Shown here piece by piece: positions 46,860 through 58,775 of a stretch of 64,000 nucleotides of DNA; position 1 is the stretch's first letter; every line of letters begins with the position of its first letter. The notes beneath the pieces were generated by a model. It was not told the DNA's origin and ran no database searches. It saw only the letters and a list, made by a program, of their open reading frames with translations. A program made the position numbers and the translations under genes. Location: NCBI GenBank assembly GCA_017506865.1, contig JAFCMP010000312.1, forward strand, positions 744,001 to 808,000, read 5' to 3'. This DNA is from Tribonema minus. Lineage: Eukaryota; Sar; Xanthophyceae; Tribonematales; Tribonemataceae.

Positions 46860-48488
46860 TACCTACCTGGGTCTCCGTTGGTACGGCAGCAGGCTTGCCC
46901 AAGGCCCGCCGCCAAGCCCCCGCACCGCGGCAAGGTCGAGACCGTAGCGGGGGAGACTACACTAGCCAACGACAAGTACCCTAGGGTTGACTCAATGGCT
47001 TGCATCGGGCGTAGGAGCGGCCCGGGAAGGTGGGGGGCGGGCGGTGGCGCCCCCCCAAAAACCCCCAGAGGAGGGGCGGAAGTGGACCGCCCTCCCGCGA
47101 ATGGCGCGCTGCCTTCTTCACCATCGCTCGACCGCTGCTGCTGGGGGCACGCTCCATGTTACTTGAAGCAGGGACGTGCCTTATCCCTCGACCCCTCTGC
47201 GAGAGCAGCGACCCACTCACGCGCGCAGGTGGTTCCACGCTGCAGGGGTCGGGCCGGCGGCGCGTTGTTGCCGCCGGTGTCGCCTACGCCCGGTGCAAGC
47301 CTTGAAGCCGTTGGCACTACTCCTTACCTTACAGGCCCAGGCCAGGGTGCCCCCTATTTAGCAACTGACGGCAAGAAGGGTACGATTTGACTCTGCGTCT
47401 ATTAGTTGTGGGGCACATGGTTCCTCCGGGCCCTACTGCCGCCGTGTAAGCTGAGAGCACAGAGAGCACCAAGGCCCAGGCAGCAGTGGGCGAGAAGGAG
47501 CAGCAGAACTGCCGCAGAGGAAGGGCGCCATGGCCACTCCCTCCCCAACGCCCCAGTCTACCAACGCGTTCGTCTTCCTCCCGCCGCTCGCCCTTGGTCG
47601 TGCGCTTTCGCGCTTCACCTGCATTCGATTTTTTTTTTCCGCTTCCTTTTGCAGACTTTTTGTCTGCTCTTTTGCGGGCGTTTCCTTTGCCCTTCATCCG
47701 CTTTTGCGGAAGTCCTTCGCTTCCCGTCCGCTTTGTCTTGACTTGTGTAGAACGACCCCGTTCAAGCTCGCAGGGGGGTCGCGGAGCATGGCCTGCGCCT
47801 GAGGGTTGGCCATGTCCGCCTGCTGCCCTTCGCATGGTGTTCTCTGTGCTCTCTAGTATGTGTTTGTATAGCTCACCTTGCCGACACTACTGTCCCCGCT
47901 CTGTAGCAAAATAAAGAGCAACAGTGCAAGCTTCAGTCCCACGCTCCTGAATCGTTCAACAGCACGCCAGAATACCTCAGGTTTCCAATGTGGTGCTTGA
48001 GGAGCAGCATTCAGTATGTTTGCCACCAACATCACTTGCCTGCTGTCGGTGAACGATGGCTCCTTCCACGTCGCTGCCTCCCTTGTCCTTGATGCTCTTG
48101 GGCTATCGGCGGGGCTATCGGCGGCGAAGCAATCACGTCAGCTTCGTCAAGACTCCATCCACACCCCCTCGCTTGATGCATTGCTGTCTCCGTCTGTCCC
48201 AGCTAGCATTCAATGAAGGTTGTTGACGCGTGACCCCAACAAGAAGTCCGTTCCTGACTCCCAACTGCAGCTACTTGCGCCTAGAGATGGCACAAAACCG
48301 CACCATGTTCAAGATGCTCGCAGATGCGCTATATGGCTAGTCGGACTAGTCGCTGTGCCTGAACTCTGTGCAGTGGCGAATACTTTCAGGCGAAAAAAAT
48401 AAACACACACACCTTCGCCCGGAAGGATTTCGCCCGGACTTCAATAACTTGAAGTTCGACTCAAGAGAGGAGCTGCTCTAGAGCTAGG
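46860..48488. other. GC-rich segment with inverted repeat; no confident gene
   Basis: GGCTTGCATCGGGCGTAGG at about 46998-47016 has an inverted partner (CCTACGCCCGGTGCAAGCC) at about 47283-47301, one mismatch apart, which could be a hairpin or the ends of a 305-bp element. Overlapping frames occur on both strands: a plus-strand frame at 46878-47390 and a basic Lys/Arg-rich minus-strand frame at 47329-47835 (168 codons, KRMKGKGNARKRADKKSAKG). Neither has splice support or a recognisable domain. The segment contains a T9 run near 47630. Confidence 0.35.
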
Positions 48489-51400
48489 ATGGAGAGGGTG
48501 AAATCATCAGCTACGCTCTGCGTAGTAATTTTTCTGCTCTTTGCGGTGAGTGCGATGGCCTTTGTGGCTGCAGCTACGCATGGACTCGGAGGCGGTGTCA
48601 AGCTTCATGCTGCTGCTGCGGACTCTTTCGACTCTTTCGACAGCTTGCAGGTACGTCCTGACCTCACTTTTCGACTGCTTGGCGAACCTTTCGTGTACCT
48701 GTTGTAAAATCTCAACTTGCCTGCTTGTCGCTGGTTCAACAGCTGACGAGTCGTCAGAGCCTCGATCTGCTGCGCCCCGTATACTGTATTCAGATTGACG
48801 TGAGCCCATGCTTGACCTGCTGGTACTGCATGTAATTTCGCGTAGGACATGGTGTGACACTGCCTCATGCTTCAGTACCTGATGGCTTAACCTGCCGCTG
48901 CACAAAACGCAAGTTCACCGGCGTAATAGGCGATGCTGTTATCGTGAGGCATGCCTGAGTCATCAAACCTCAACACGCACCTGTGATCAGGAGGTCAACA
49001 GTGGTTGCTATACATTGTGTAGTGTACCAATGAACCGCTCGTGCATTGAACGCAGCGCTGCTGCCATCTCGCTCCGTTGGCTGAAAATACTGCGTCCCAG
49101 TGACACATATGCGCGATGATGCCATCGACAGTTGGCGGCTGCAATCAGTGAGCGATTTGACCTGGATGTTAGAACATAGAGAGATGAGTAGCCCCCCCCG
49201 GCTCGCAAAGCCACCTTTTCGCATGCTTTCAACTAGGTGTGAGGGAAACACTGTTTTCTGTGCATGGTCAATGCCACTGCAGCCTGTTTCTGTAGCATCT
49301 AGGCGTGCTCAACCACAGCTACAGTCTTTGTAGAGCGCAGGAACCTCCATCAAACAAGTTGTGCAGAGTGATGTCTGTCCCGCATCATCATGCTTTGTCG
49401 TCGAATCGTTCAAGTCATTCACCTGTGACCAACTGCTCCCGCTCATCCCTAACCCTAACCCTGTCGTCGTAGCCGTCGCGCAGGCCTTCTAACCTACCCT
49501 ACGCAGAGCTGCACGCGCCTCACAGCATCACCTACGTTTGCCGCCGCCACCGTTACGCAGGCCTTTGTGCCCGCGCTGCTTTGGCGGAGCTGTCTGCGTA
49601 CACCCATCTATGCGGCTGCTCGTTCTCTTCTTCATAACCCAAGCCCTGACCCTGCTCAGACCGCCTTACGCGTCACCACAGGCACACTGGCTTACCACCT
49701 CAGCCCCCCCCCCCCCGCCCTCCCCCCCCGCGAGCACCGCCCTCCGCCGCCGTCGTCGTGCAGGCTCACTACCCAAGGCGTCTCGCTTGTCTGCGCCGCT
49801 GCTAAACATAGCCACAACCCTAGCCCTGATCCCACTAAGACCCCCATCACGCGTCACCGCATGCGCGCTGGCTCACCAGCCCCCCCCCTTCCCCCCCCCC
49901 CCCCCCTTACCCCCTCCCCCTGCAGGCCTTTGCGCGCGCGCTGCCCAAGGCGGAGCTTCACGCCCACCTGCATGGCTCAGTAAGGCCCGCCACCCTCGCG
50001 CAGCTCACGCGCGAGAGGGGGCTGCCCCCTGTGCCCTTGCTAGCGCGCCTCATGGCCGCACCCGGCGGCGTCAGTGGCAGCAGCAGCGGCAGCGGCAGCA
50101 GCGGCGGCGGCGGAGGCGGCGGCGACAGCGGCAGAAGTGCCGGCGGCAGCGGCGGCGACGGTGGCGGCTGCGGCAGCGGCGGCGGCGGAGCGTGGCTGCC
50201 CTCACTGGAGGAGGTGTTCACGATATTCGACGCGGTGCACGCGGTGGTGAGTGAGCGCACGCGTGCCGTGTGAAGACTGCTCGCTGATCGCGAGGGCTTG
50301 GTGCAGAAGCTTTCACTGCGAGTGCTTGGTGCCAAAACCGCTGTGCGCGAGGGTGTTGCCAGGTTCGGGGTGGCGCGCGCGGCAGTGAGCACAGCGCGCG
50401 TCACCTATGTGCGGAGGCTTTGGTTGCCAGGGCCTTGCAACGGTCAACGCGGCGCACACAGTGGCGGGCGAGCAAGCGCATAGTGTCCGGGCAAATCTTG
50501 ATTCGCGTTTTTTTTTGTGTGTATTTGCCTTTGCGTGGTGTCTGGCAGCAAACCGGAGAGCACGGTCACCAGCCCATCCGTGTGGAACTGGAACCCCGAC
50601 CCCCTTTTCTTCGCTGCTTGCTCAGGATCAACACACACCGATCAGCCATGCCTTATTCGGTACTTGACAACAACTGCTTTCAAAGTGTGTACACATGTGT
50701 ACACGTGCGTAGGTTGCATCTTACATGACGACAAGGCTGCCTCGCGCAGTTGCTTGACATTGACATAATGATGATGAATGCTGTCCTGGCTGGTATATTA
50801 TTAGGGTTGCCAAAACGGTATTATTGAAAAAATACGGTCAACGGTATTTGTAGCGTACACCATGCTGATCTTGACCACAGCTTCGGGTGCCCTGAGGTTT
50901 ATCTTCGGGCTTACTGTGCCAGACGCAAGAATGGTATCGAAGTTCTCCAAAACCTCAATAGGCAGGAGTTTACGGTCAAATAGGTACGATTTACGGAGTA
51001 TATATGTAAAAAAGGTACGGTTCTGGCAACCCTATAGTGATATTGCACACGCCATGACACAATGGCGACTTTAAATGCTATACCAGCAGGTGCTGAAAAT
51101 GAACAGGGCGCGGCGCATCGCGCGCGAAGTCCTGGGTCAATTTGGAGTTCAAGTTACCTTACTTCAAAAATGCTCAGCCAACTGAATACACAAGAATAGC
51201 AATGCTTGCCCTCGCAGGTGCTGGACAGTGATACGGTGCGGCGCATTGTGACGCGCTTGACACTTTCGAGTTGAAGTTACATCTCCCCGAAAATGTCACA
51301 CACTGCTCAGCACATACTTCAGGCATCATGCGTGCTTCCTGCTGGCACTCCATGATGATGACAGATATTCTTGTGGCAGGCATTGGACAAGTTGTGCTTT

Positions 51401-54400
51401 TTGAAACGACAGTGTCTCATGGAAACACTGGCACTTGCAGGTGCTGGACATGGACACCGTGCGGCGCAATCGCGCGCGCGGTGCTTTACTTGAAGTTGAA
51501 GTTTTTCATTTGTGAACATAAAAAATACTCCAACCTGACACCTGAGAACGGCTGCCCCTGCAGGCGTATCACGGGCGATAGGTGCCATCCTGGCAGGTGC
51601 TGGACACGATATACTTGTAGTTAACGTTCATCAAAGCCATGGACACAGTGCGGCGCATCGCGCGCTTGAGGCCCTGGGCCAACTTGAAGTTCAAGTTACC
51701 TTGCCTCCTTAACAAAGCTCAAGCATAGAAAACACAAGAAATGCTGCCCTCGCAGGTGCTGGACATGGAGACAGTGCGGCGCATTTGCGCGCGCAGCCCT
51801 GGCCGATTACAAGTTGAAGTTATATCGCTTTCGCACACATAACAGAGCGTGCTCAACACATACCACAGGCATCACTTGTGCTTCTCACTGGCACCCCACA
51901 ATGATGAAAAATGGGCTTGTGGCAGGTGCTGGACAAATTGTGGTTTAACACAGTGTCACATGTGAATGCTGTCCTCGCAGGTGCTGGACATGGACACAGT
52001 GCGGCGCATTGCGCGCGAAGCCCTGGCCGACTTTGCCGCCGATGGCGTTGTGTACGCGGAGCTGCGCACGACGCCGAGACCGCTGCGCGACGGCACGACG
52101 CTCGAGGGGTACGCCCGCCAACTTCTTGAGGTGACTCTCCCCCCCCCTCCCCTTATTAACTTCATTCACTGTCTTTATTGTACCGCACAAGTGGGCATGA
52201 CGTGCGAGGGGTACGCCCGTCAACCTCTTGAGGTGACTCTCCCCCTCACCACCGCTAGTAATATCACTGTCCTTAATGTACCGCACAAGTAGGTGCGCTT
52301 CAGCACGATGCACGAGGGGGTACGCACGCGAGCTTCTACGCGCGTCGACTTCTTGAGGTTGCTCTCCCCCCCCCCCCCAACCCCTAGCAGTTTTATGTCG
52401 CTGTCTTCTTAAAATGTACCGCATAAGTCTATGCGCTACAGCACGACGCGCGAGGGGGTATGCACACGAACTTCTCAAGGCGACTCTCCCTGCTGTAGAC
52501 TAACACTAAACGCTGAGCACTGACTAGGCGAACAATGCGCGCCCGCAAAACCACAACAAACTACAGGTTCTCGCGGAGTGCGAAGCGGAAGCGCAGGTGC
52601 TGCGGCGCCGAGCGCTGATGCACGTTGCGAGGCATAGCACTTCGCCACTCCGAGCGATCGCTCACCAACAACTGACAATCCTCCATTGGCGGCTGCTCAT
52701 ATGTGCGCAATCAAATCCTGCTGCGCATTGCTGAGAGGCGACTCATGTTGTAACGTTGTTCAACCGCAAAAAACAAACACAGGTTTTTGCGGAGTGCGAC
52801 GCGGAAGCGCAGGTGCTGGCGGCGCTGAGCGCTGACACATGTCGAAATAGTGGCGACTTGACGGGCGCGCTGCCATGTGAGCACGGGCTCATACCTAGAC
52901 TGCTGCTGAGCGTTGACAGGGGGAAGTCCGTGGACGCCGCATGGGAGGTGAGTTCAAGTTGAAGTTGGGGGTTTGAAAGTGTCTGTCCCGCGCAGCGCCT
53001 GCAATACCTAGCATGAGTGGAAGCTTCAACACCTCGACAGCAGAGCACTTTGCTTCGTTGCTGAGGGCGAATGAGCACCTGACGGCCCTCCTTGCGTGTG
53101 ACGAAGCGTCTGTTGGTGAGCATCGCAAGGCTGCCGGCAGAGAGACGGTTTGATGAACTGACCTTCAGCTTACTCGAGCCTGCTGCTGACATTGGCAGGG
53201 AAGAGGCAGCAAGGAATCACGTTGCAGCGATCACCTGTTGCAGCTGCTTTAACTCATGCAACCACACTGCAGACGACTGTTGGTCCACTTAGCGCTGGCG
53301 TTGTAGCACTATGCTGATGCTCAGAGATGCTTCCCTGCGCCCAAATCCACAGGTGGTCAACCTTGCAGTGGATCTGTTGAAAGATGCGCAATACGTCAAG
53401 TACCTGGTTGGGATCGACCTGAGTGGCAACCCTGCAAAAGGACGGTTTGAAGACTTCGCCGGGCCTCTACAGCACGCACGTGCAGCCGGCCTGAAGGTGA
53501 GCATACCCTACATACTGTATGGTAGCCTGAGCAAAACTTTGCGGGGCCCGTGCAGCTGGTCTGAAGGTGAGCATGCCCTACATACTGTAAAGAGGCTTGA
53601 GCGATTATCCCAATCCTGCCAAGTGGCGCTTTCATGACCGTGCGGGGTCTGCTAAGGCTTACCTGTGCCGCTGGCCTGAAGGCGAGCATACCCTACATCT
53701 GTACAGTGACCTGAACGGCAACCGTAACCGTCCGAAAGGACACATGTAGGGCAGCATCATCTCTCCAAATACTGCAAATGCGGTGTTTGAGACAACGCCG
53801 CTCTTGCCACTGCGCAACGTGCTGCGTTCGCTGTCTGTCGCAGGTTTCCGTGCACTGCGCCAGACATGCGGACCATACTGGATTTCATATGAATGTTTCA
53901 CGCAGGGGTATCTCCAGGCCTAACAGCACACCCCTGTGCGCGCAAACGCGAGTTCACTCGCTACTGATACAAGACGAAAAACCCTTGACCGAGCCGTTTA
54001 CCACTGCGTGCTGCACCTGTACCCGTGTGCCTGCGGTCTCGCAGGTTTCCGTGCACTGCGCTATACTTCAACACAGCATCATCTCGCCAAATACAAATGC
54101 GGCGTTTGGGTCAACACTGCTCTCGCCACTGCTAACATGAAATGTGCGCTGGCTGTCACAGGTATCCGTGCACTGCGCCGAGGTTTACAACCCCCCAGAC
54201 ACGCAGGCCATACTGGACTTCAGCCCGGACAGGCTCGGGCACGCGCTGCACCTCACCAGGTGAGTCACCGCGGAACGGGAACTTGAAGTTGTAGTGGTGG
54301 TTCACCATGGCTGGGGGGAGATTGGACAGGGGAACTAGAAGTTGACAAGTCACGATGCTGGGGGGAGATTGAAGCAGCTGCGGCAGCGTGAGGATTTGAA

Positions 54401-57400
54401 GTTTCTGCGGCGAGTTGCTGCGGTTGCAGAGATTGAAGTAGCTCTCGGCGGTCGTGAAAGGACCCGTGAACAGTCAGCGAGTGTCACATGCGGAGGTACC
54501 GCTGATTGCTGCCCTGCTGTTGCGCAGCTACTGCATGTCCTTCAAACTACCATCGATTGCATGTTTCCTGGCATCAGCCGGGTCGGCTTCGCGGTGCTAG
54601 ATGCTCAGCGCGGTGCCCAGTGCTCAGCGCGGTGACCAGTGCCCAGCAAACGGCTGCATCTGCCTCACGGTACTGTGAGATGCTCGCAGCATAACATGTA
54701 GCAGCCTGCAACCCTTCCGCAGGCCTGCTGCTGGCTCCACTCTGCGACAGCTAAAGCAAGACCAGTCACAAATCAGTTATAACCAAACTACTCTGCAATA
54801 TCCTATAAGTTCGAGCCACCTTGGGTGAAGACTTTTGGCGCGTTCTGGCTCAGACTTTCCTCAAGAGAGGCTGAGAGCTGCCCAGTATGCGCTCGGAGCC
54901 AGAGGGGCTTCAATGGATGCAAACTGACAGTAGCTTTGCATGTAGAATCTTATGCTTATCATGTGTGCACACTAGGGTAGCACGAAAATGTATTTGGCCA
55001 CACAAATACGGCGCATTTGGGGCGTATTTGGCAACCAGGAATACGTCTTGAGCAAACCTCAACACGATAACATGCTGCGCAAAGGGCGTATTTGAGGGGC
55101 ATGTGGTGAGTCTGCTCAACTCCGAGCATACAGCCCTCCACAAAAGGGACACTTGAACTAAGACATAAACTTCAAAACGCTTTTTTGCAACCCTAGTGCA
55201 CACCCATTGCGGTGACTGCGCCACTGATCTTCATGCCCTCAGTTCCTTGCCACGCCTGCGTATCAACGCCGCTTCAACAGTTGTTCGGATGAACTTACCC
55301 AACCCTGGGCAGTGCGTGCTGCACTGGCTGCTCTCCCTTCATGCCTTAATGTCCATGCGTTGACTGCGCCGCGACACTTCAAAGCAGGTGCTCACTCACC
55401 TTGTGTGGGCAGCGCGCAATGCACTCCGTGCCAATCTCCTCTGTACCGACTTTTCTTGCGTTGTTTGTGCAGCGACACTTCAACACTTGCTCACTCAACC
55501 TTCAACTTGTGTGGGCAGCGTGCGCTGCACACGGTGCTAATCTTCTATGTACATACTTGCCTTGCGTTGTTTGCGCAGCGACGCTTCAACAGTCGCTCAC
55601 TCAAACTTCGACTTGTGTGGGCAGCGTGCGCTGCACTGGATGTTGACCTTCTATGTACGGGCTTTCCTTGCGTCGTTTGTGCAGCGACGCGCTAGACCGC
55701 GTGTTGCGCAATCGCGTGCCGGTGGAGGTGTGCCCTACAAGCAACGTCATCACACTGGGGCTTAACGGTCACCACGAACACCCCACAGCCGCCACGTGGC
55801 TGGCTCACGAGCACCCTGTCAGGTCAGTTCAACTGCCGAAATCTGATTTTGTGACATTCTGTTATACTGTAAACTAGTGCAATGTAGTACTTCAAGAGCT
55901 TAGAAGTACCTTGATGACGTCAATTTGTTGAGCTTCCACGAGCACCCTACGGCCGCCACGTGGCTGGCCCAAGGGCACACCATCAGGTCAGTTCAACTTG
56001 ACCCAAGTGTATCATGAGTTCTATACCTGTGTGGCAATCTGTGATACTGTCTGTTTTGAAGTTTATTACTTCAAAGCACATAATGAGTTTGATGACGTCA
56101 TCACGCTGGGGATCAGTAGGCATCATGAGCATCCCACGGCTGCCACAGCCGCCACGTGGCTTGCCCAGGGTCACCCGGTCAGGTTAGTTCGACTTAAACT
56201 TTGAAATCAGACATTTGGTTTGCACTCAGGCGTCTCCAGCAAGTGAAAGATCATGGAGCTCGAAGATCTTCATGAAGACACTATATGTATAGGCTCAGGG
56301 GACTCAATTATGTCTGTTAAATCAGCAGAGCAACAGTACAAAGCGCATTCTCCACGGTGCGCCTCGCTTATTGTCTGAATAGTGAAGGGCCCAAAGCAAA
56401 GCAGAAGTTGAAGTTGCACTTGAGGTAGCAAGCCCGGTTACGCGTCAAACGTCTTCACCAGCACGCCGCACAGGAGTCATGGCCAGCCTGTCAGGACGCC
56501 AGTGCTATGTTAATAACAGCCCTACATTATCAAGTAAAAGTTTTGACTCAGAACACCAGGACATCCTGTGTATACGCATGGCGGCACCGCGTGATCGCAG
56601 CCAGTGACGATCATGTGGTTCGGCCGTTAGCCATACGACACCCGAACTGCAAGCGCTGCGGTGGTGATGCTACGGCTTTCAGTGACTCATTGGGCCCTCA
56701 CCTGTATCTCTCTGCCCGAACAACTTCACCATGGCAATGCGCGCAAAGTGCGGCCGCACCCTAGCGTTAGGGTTAGAGTGGGTATGAGGGTTTCGAGCTG
56801 CGCATTTACTGCTCACGTTGAGAGACGATGCGGTGTGAAACTGTTCTGTGGATGGAAACATCTTTATCCAAATCAAGCAGCACTTACTGGATGACCCCAC
56901 TCGCCAGTAGACTGCATGATGTTGTCACCCTGAACCACTACCATCATGACCTCAGCAAGTGAAACCTGCCTTGTTGGAGTGCTGGCACAAACTTCAACGT
57001 CAGGTGCTACTGCGTTGTCTGCCTGTCCTGTGTGGACCGACTTTTCGCATGAGCTCTTTAATAAGAGCAGGTGTAGCTAACCTAACACTTTCGCCAGGTG
57101 TCGTCTTGTTCCGCGATCCAGTGCAGCCAAGTCGCGCCACTTCTGACGCGCGACTTCCCCCCGTTCTCTTCTGCCACCTGCGCACCACTGCGGCAGCATC
57201 AACACGGACGACGCAGGGGTATTCTCTACATGCCTGTCGCGAGAGTACGCGTCCGTGGCGGCCGCCTTTGACCTGGACCTGTCACAGTGCTCAGCGCTGG
57301 CAGTAGCGGCGTTCTCTCAGGCCTTCGATGCGCGCACCAGCGCCGCGCTGCTGCCCCTCGTGCGCCGCCGCTGCGACGCGCTGCTCGCTGCGCACGCTGG

Positions 57401-57464
57401 CAGCGGCGCGAAGAGCGAGGGTACGGTGAGCGTGGGCGCTGCGGCCGCTGCGGTCAACCGATAG
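48489..57464 (+). CDS. Adenosine deaminase-like hydrolase (N6-methyl-AMP deaminase type), 500 aa
   Basis: Exons: 48489-48650, 48743-48799, 49926-50246, 51981-52130, 52783-52947, 53353-53496, 54162-54259, 55685-55822, 57197-57464 (TAG). All phases agree. Deaminase motifs appear in order: PKAELHAHLHGSVRPATL (His85, His87), DFAADGVVYAELRTTPRPL, LLLSVDRGKS, VGIDLSGNPAKG, VHCAEVYNPP (His337, Glu340), PDRLGHALHL (His360), PVEVCPTSNVITL and VSINTDDAGVFSTCLSREY (Asp416, Asp417). These are the zinc ligands and catalytic residues of the adenosine/AMP deaminase superfamily. The PDRLGHA context and DLSGNP resemble the ADAL/MAPDA branch, which removes the N6-methylamino group from methylated AMP. A Gly/Ser insert of about 50 residues interrupts the N-terminal part. 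Exons 1-2 add a hydrophobic leader (VVIFLLFAVSAMAF) suggesting secretory or plastid entry; their link is phase-consistent but unproved. Confidence 0.8.
49445..49800 (+). repeat. Decoy copies of deaminase exon 3 start
   Basis: Real edge: GCAG|GCCTTTGCGCGCGCGCTG. Copies: GCAGGCCTTTGTGCCCGCGCTGC at about 49556, GCAGGCCTTCTAACC..GCAGAGCTGCACGCGCC at about 49478, and a weak one at about 49768. The upstream intron context (CTGACCCTGCTCAGACCGCC / CTGATCCCACTAAGACCCCC, then GCGTCACC and a C-run) is duplicated with them. Confidence 0.8.
51085..51945 (+). repeat. Array of decoy copies of deaminase exon 4 start
   Basis: Real edge: CAG|GTGCTGGACATGGACACAGTGC. Copies start at about 51088, 51217, 51439, 51594/51639, 51755 and 51924. 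Several keep GCGGCGCAT.GCGCGCG and CCCTGG; the one at 51755 continues to GGCCGATTAC. Spacing is about 100-220 bp, often with TTGAAGTT between. Confidence 0.9.
52190..52495 (+). repeat. Decoy copies of deaminase exon 4 end and donor
   Basis: Real: GAGGGGTACGCCCGCCAACT then CTTGAG|GTGACTCTCC. Copies at about 52199-52245 (nearly identical), 52298-52368 and 52438-52492, each followed by a C-run and TGTACCGCA.AAGT. Confidence 0.9.
52566..52640 (+). repeat. Decoy copy of deaminase exon 5 start
   Basis: CAG|GTTCTCGCGGAGTGCGAAGCG parallels the real CAG|GTTTTTGCGGAGTGCGACGCG at 52783, and GGAAGCGCAGGTGCTG is shared. Period about 217 bp. Confidence 0.9.
53540..53690 (+). repeat. Decoy copies of deaminase exon 6 end and donor
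   Basis: GGTCTGAAGGTGAGCATGCC (about 53559) and GGCCTGAAGGCGAGCATACC (about 53673) copy the real GGCCTGAAG|GTGAGCATACC at 53488. The first keeps GTGAGC; the second has mutated it to GCGAGC. Confidence 0.9.
53840..54065 (+). repeat. Decoy copies of deaminase exon 7 start
   Basis: CAGGTTTCCGTGCACTGCGC occurs at about 53842 and 54042; the real exon edge is CAGGTATCCGTGCACTGCGC at 54159. The first copy continues CAGACATGCGGACCATACTGG like the real CAGACACGCAGGCCATACTGG. Confidence 0.9.
55330..55684 (+). repeat. Decoy copies of deaminase exon 8 acceptor
   Basis: A unit of about 110-120 bp (GTGTGGGCAGCGTGCGCTGCA .. CTTGCGTTGTTTGTGCAGCGAC) is repeated about four times; the last copy leads into the true exon at 55685. 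Each copy keeps a usable GCAG. Confidence 0.9.
55930..56195 (+). repeat. Decoy copies of deaminase exon 8 end and donor
   Basis: Real end: GCCGCCACGTGGCTGGCTCA then CACCCTGTCAG|GTCAGTTC. Copies end at about 55985 (CACACCATCAGGTCAGTTC) and 56183 (CACCCGGTCAGGTTAGTTC). The last copy still reads VITLGISRHHEHPTAAT, close to the real VITLGLNGHHEHPTAAT, and could be an alternative exon. Confidence 0.9.
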
Positions 57465-58429
57465 CACGAGCACCGGACTTGCAGCTTCCCACACAGAGCT
57501 GCTGTGAAACGACGGGTGCCTCTGATGCAGTAGAACCTTGTTCGGCGTGACGTCGATCGAGCTGCTGCTCTCCATTACCAGGGATTTGTGTGCGACCGAA
57601 CACAGCTAGCGGTTGTCACACACACATCAGTGTTTGTGCCGCCAACACCAAGTACAGGGCTTGGTGTTCTGCCCAGTGAGTGCTCCCACTTTAGCCTCCA
57701 TATGGGTGGCGCTGGCGCTGCCGCTGCTGCTGATGGCAGCGATGCGCGCGCTACGCATTGCCGCTCCCGACGCCGCAACCATCAGGTGACGCGTTGGGCA
57801 TCCCACACCTGTGATGGGTGTTGTGCTTGAATTCGAGATTGGGCGATGACTGCGCGTGCCCCGCAACTGCAATGGTCAACGGCGTGCGCCAGTGCACCCT
57901 GCCGCTGCCGGTAGAGCTGCTGGTCACGACCAGCGGCCAACGATGGATGCCGCCACCACACGCGCAACCAGCGCCTGGCCGAAATACTTTGCAGCATTTG
58001 CGTCAGTGATGGTTTTCGTGGCGGCGAACGCGTGCTGTCTTCCCTGAGCACTGCAGCATGTGGTGCTTGTCGGCGTTGAGCGGTGATGGCAGCGAGAGAT
58101 GCAATTTGAAGTGACCACTGGATACAGCCATTTGTGGCTGTTGTACGTATGTGTACATAGGTCTTGTACATAACATGCCTGCAGGTGTAAATACGATGAT
58201 GGCGTCAAGCACATGTAGTCCGCCTCTGTCAACACAGCTGTTGACACTCTTGAACCTGTACCTTTGCAGTGCCTGTTGCTTGGAAGACTGCAATGCATGC
58301 ATTATAATGAAGTGCGCACTTGAAAATACCATGCCTCGCAAGACTCTGTGGCGTGCGTGCATGACTGGCACACCAGCTTTATTGCAAGTGCACACAGCTG
58401 GGCACTCCTGATCAAGTGTGGTACTTGTT

Positions 58430-58775
58430 ATCAATTCTCGCTCAGGGCGCGAAAAAGCCCAGATGAATGGCATCTAACTTGAAGCTTGCTGTACGGAATC
58501 TATACATGTCGTGTGACAGTCTCAAAGTGTCTCAACGACAACCACTCAAACGCCGCCGCCGCCAAATGGCACTTGGGTCAACACACATGGTGCCAAGTGC
58601 AGTTTGATTCAGCAGGCACTTGGTGTACTTTTTATTAATTCTCGCTCAGGGCGCGAAAAAGCCCAGATGATTGGCATCTAGCTGTAAAGAATCTACATGT
58701 CGTATGACAGTCTGAAAGTGTCGCAACGACAACCACTCAAACGCCGCCGCCGCCAAATGGCATCTCGGGGTGTAC
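58430..58775. repeat. Tandem duplication, period about 200 bp
   Basis: ATTCTCGCTCAGGGCGCGAA begins at about 58434 and again at 58637. Both units continue through TGACAGTCT.AAAGTGTC and CAACCACTCAAACGCCGCCG. A third, inverted copy lies at 45345-45440, so the unit is a dispersed element. Confidence 0.9.

Noticed and set aside
49538..50254. 238-codon Arg/Pro-rich plus-strand frame
   Set aside because: Different phase from deaminase exon 3, made of C-runs and repeat translation.
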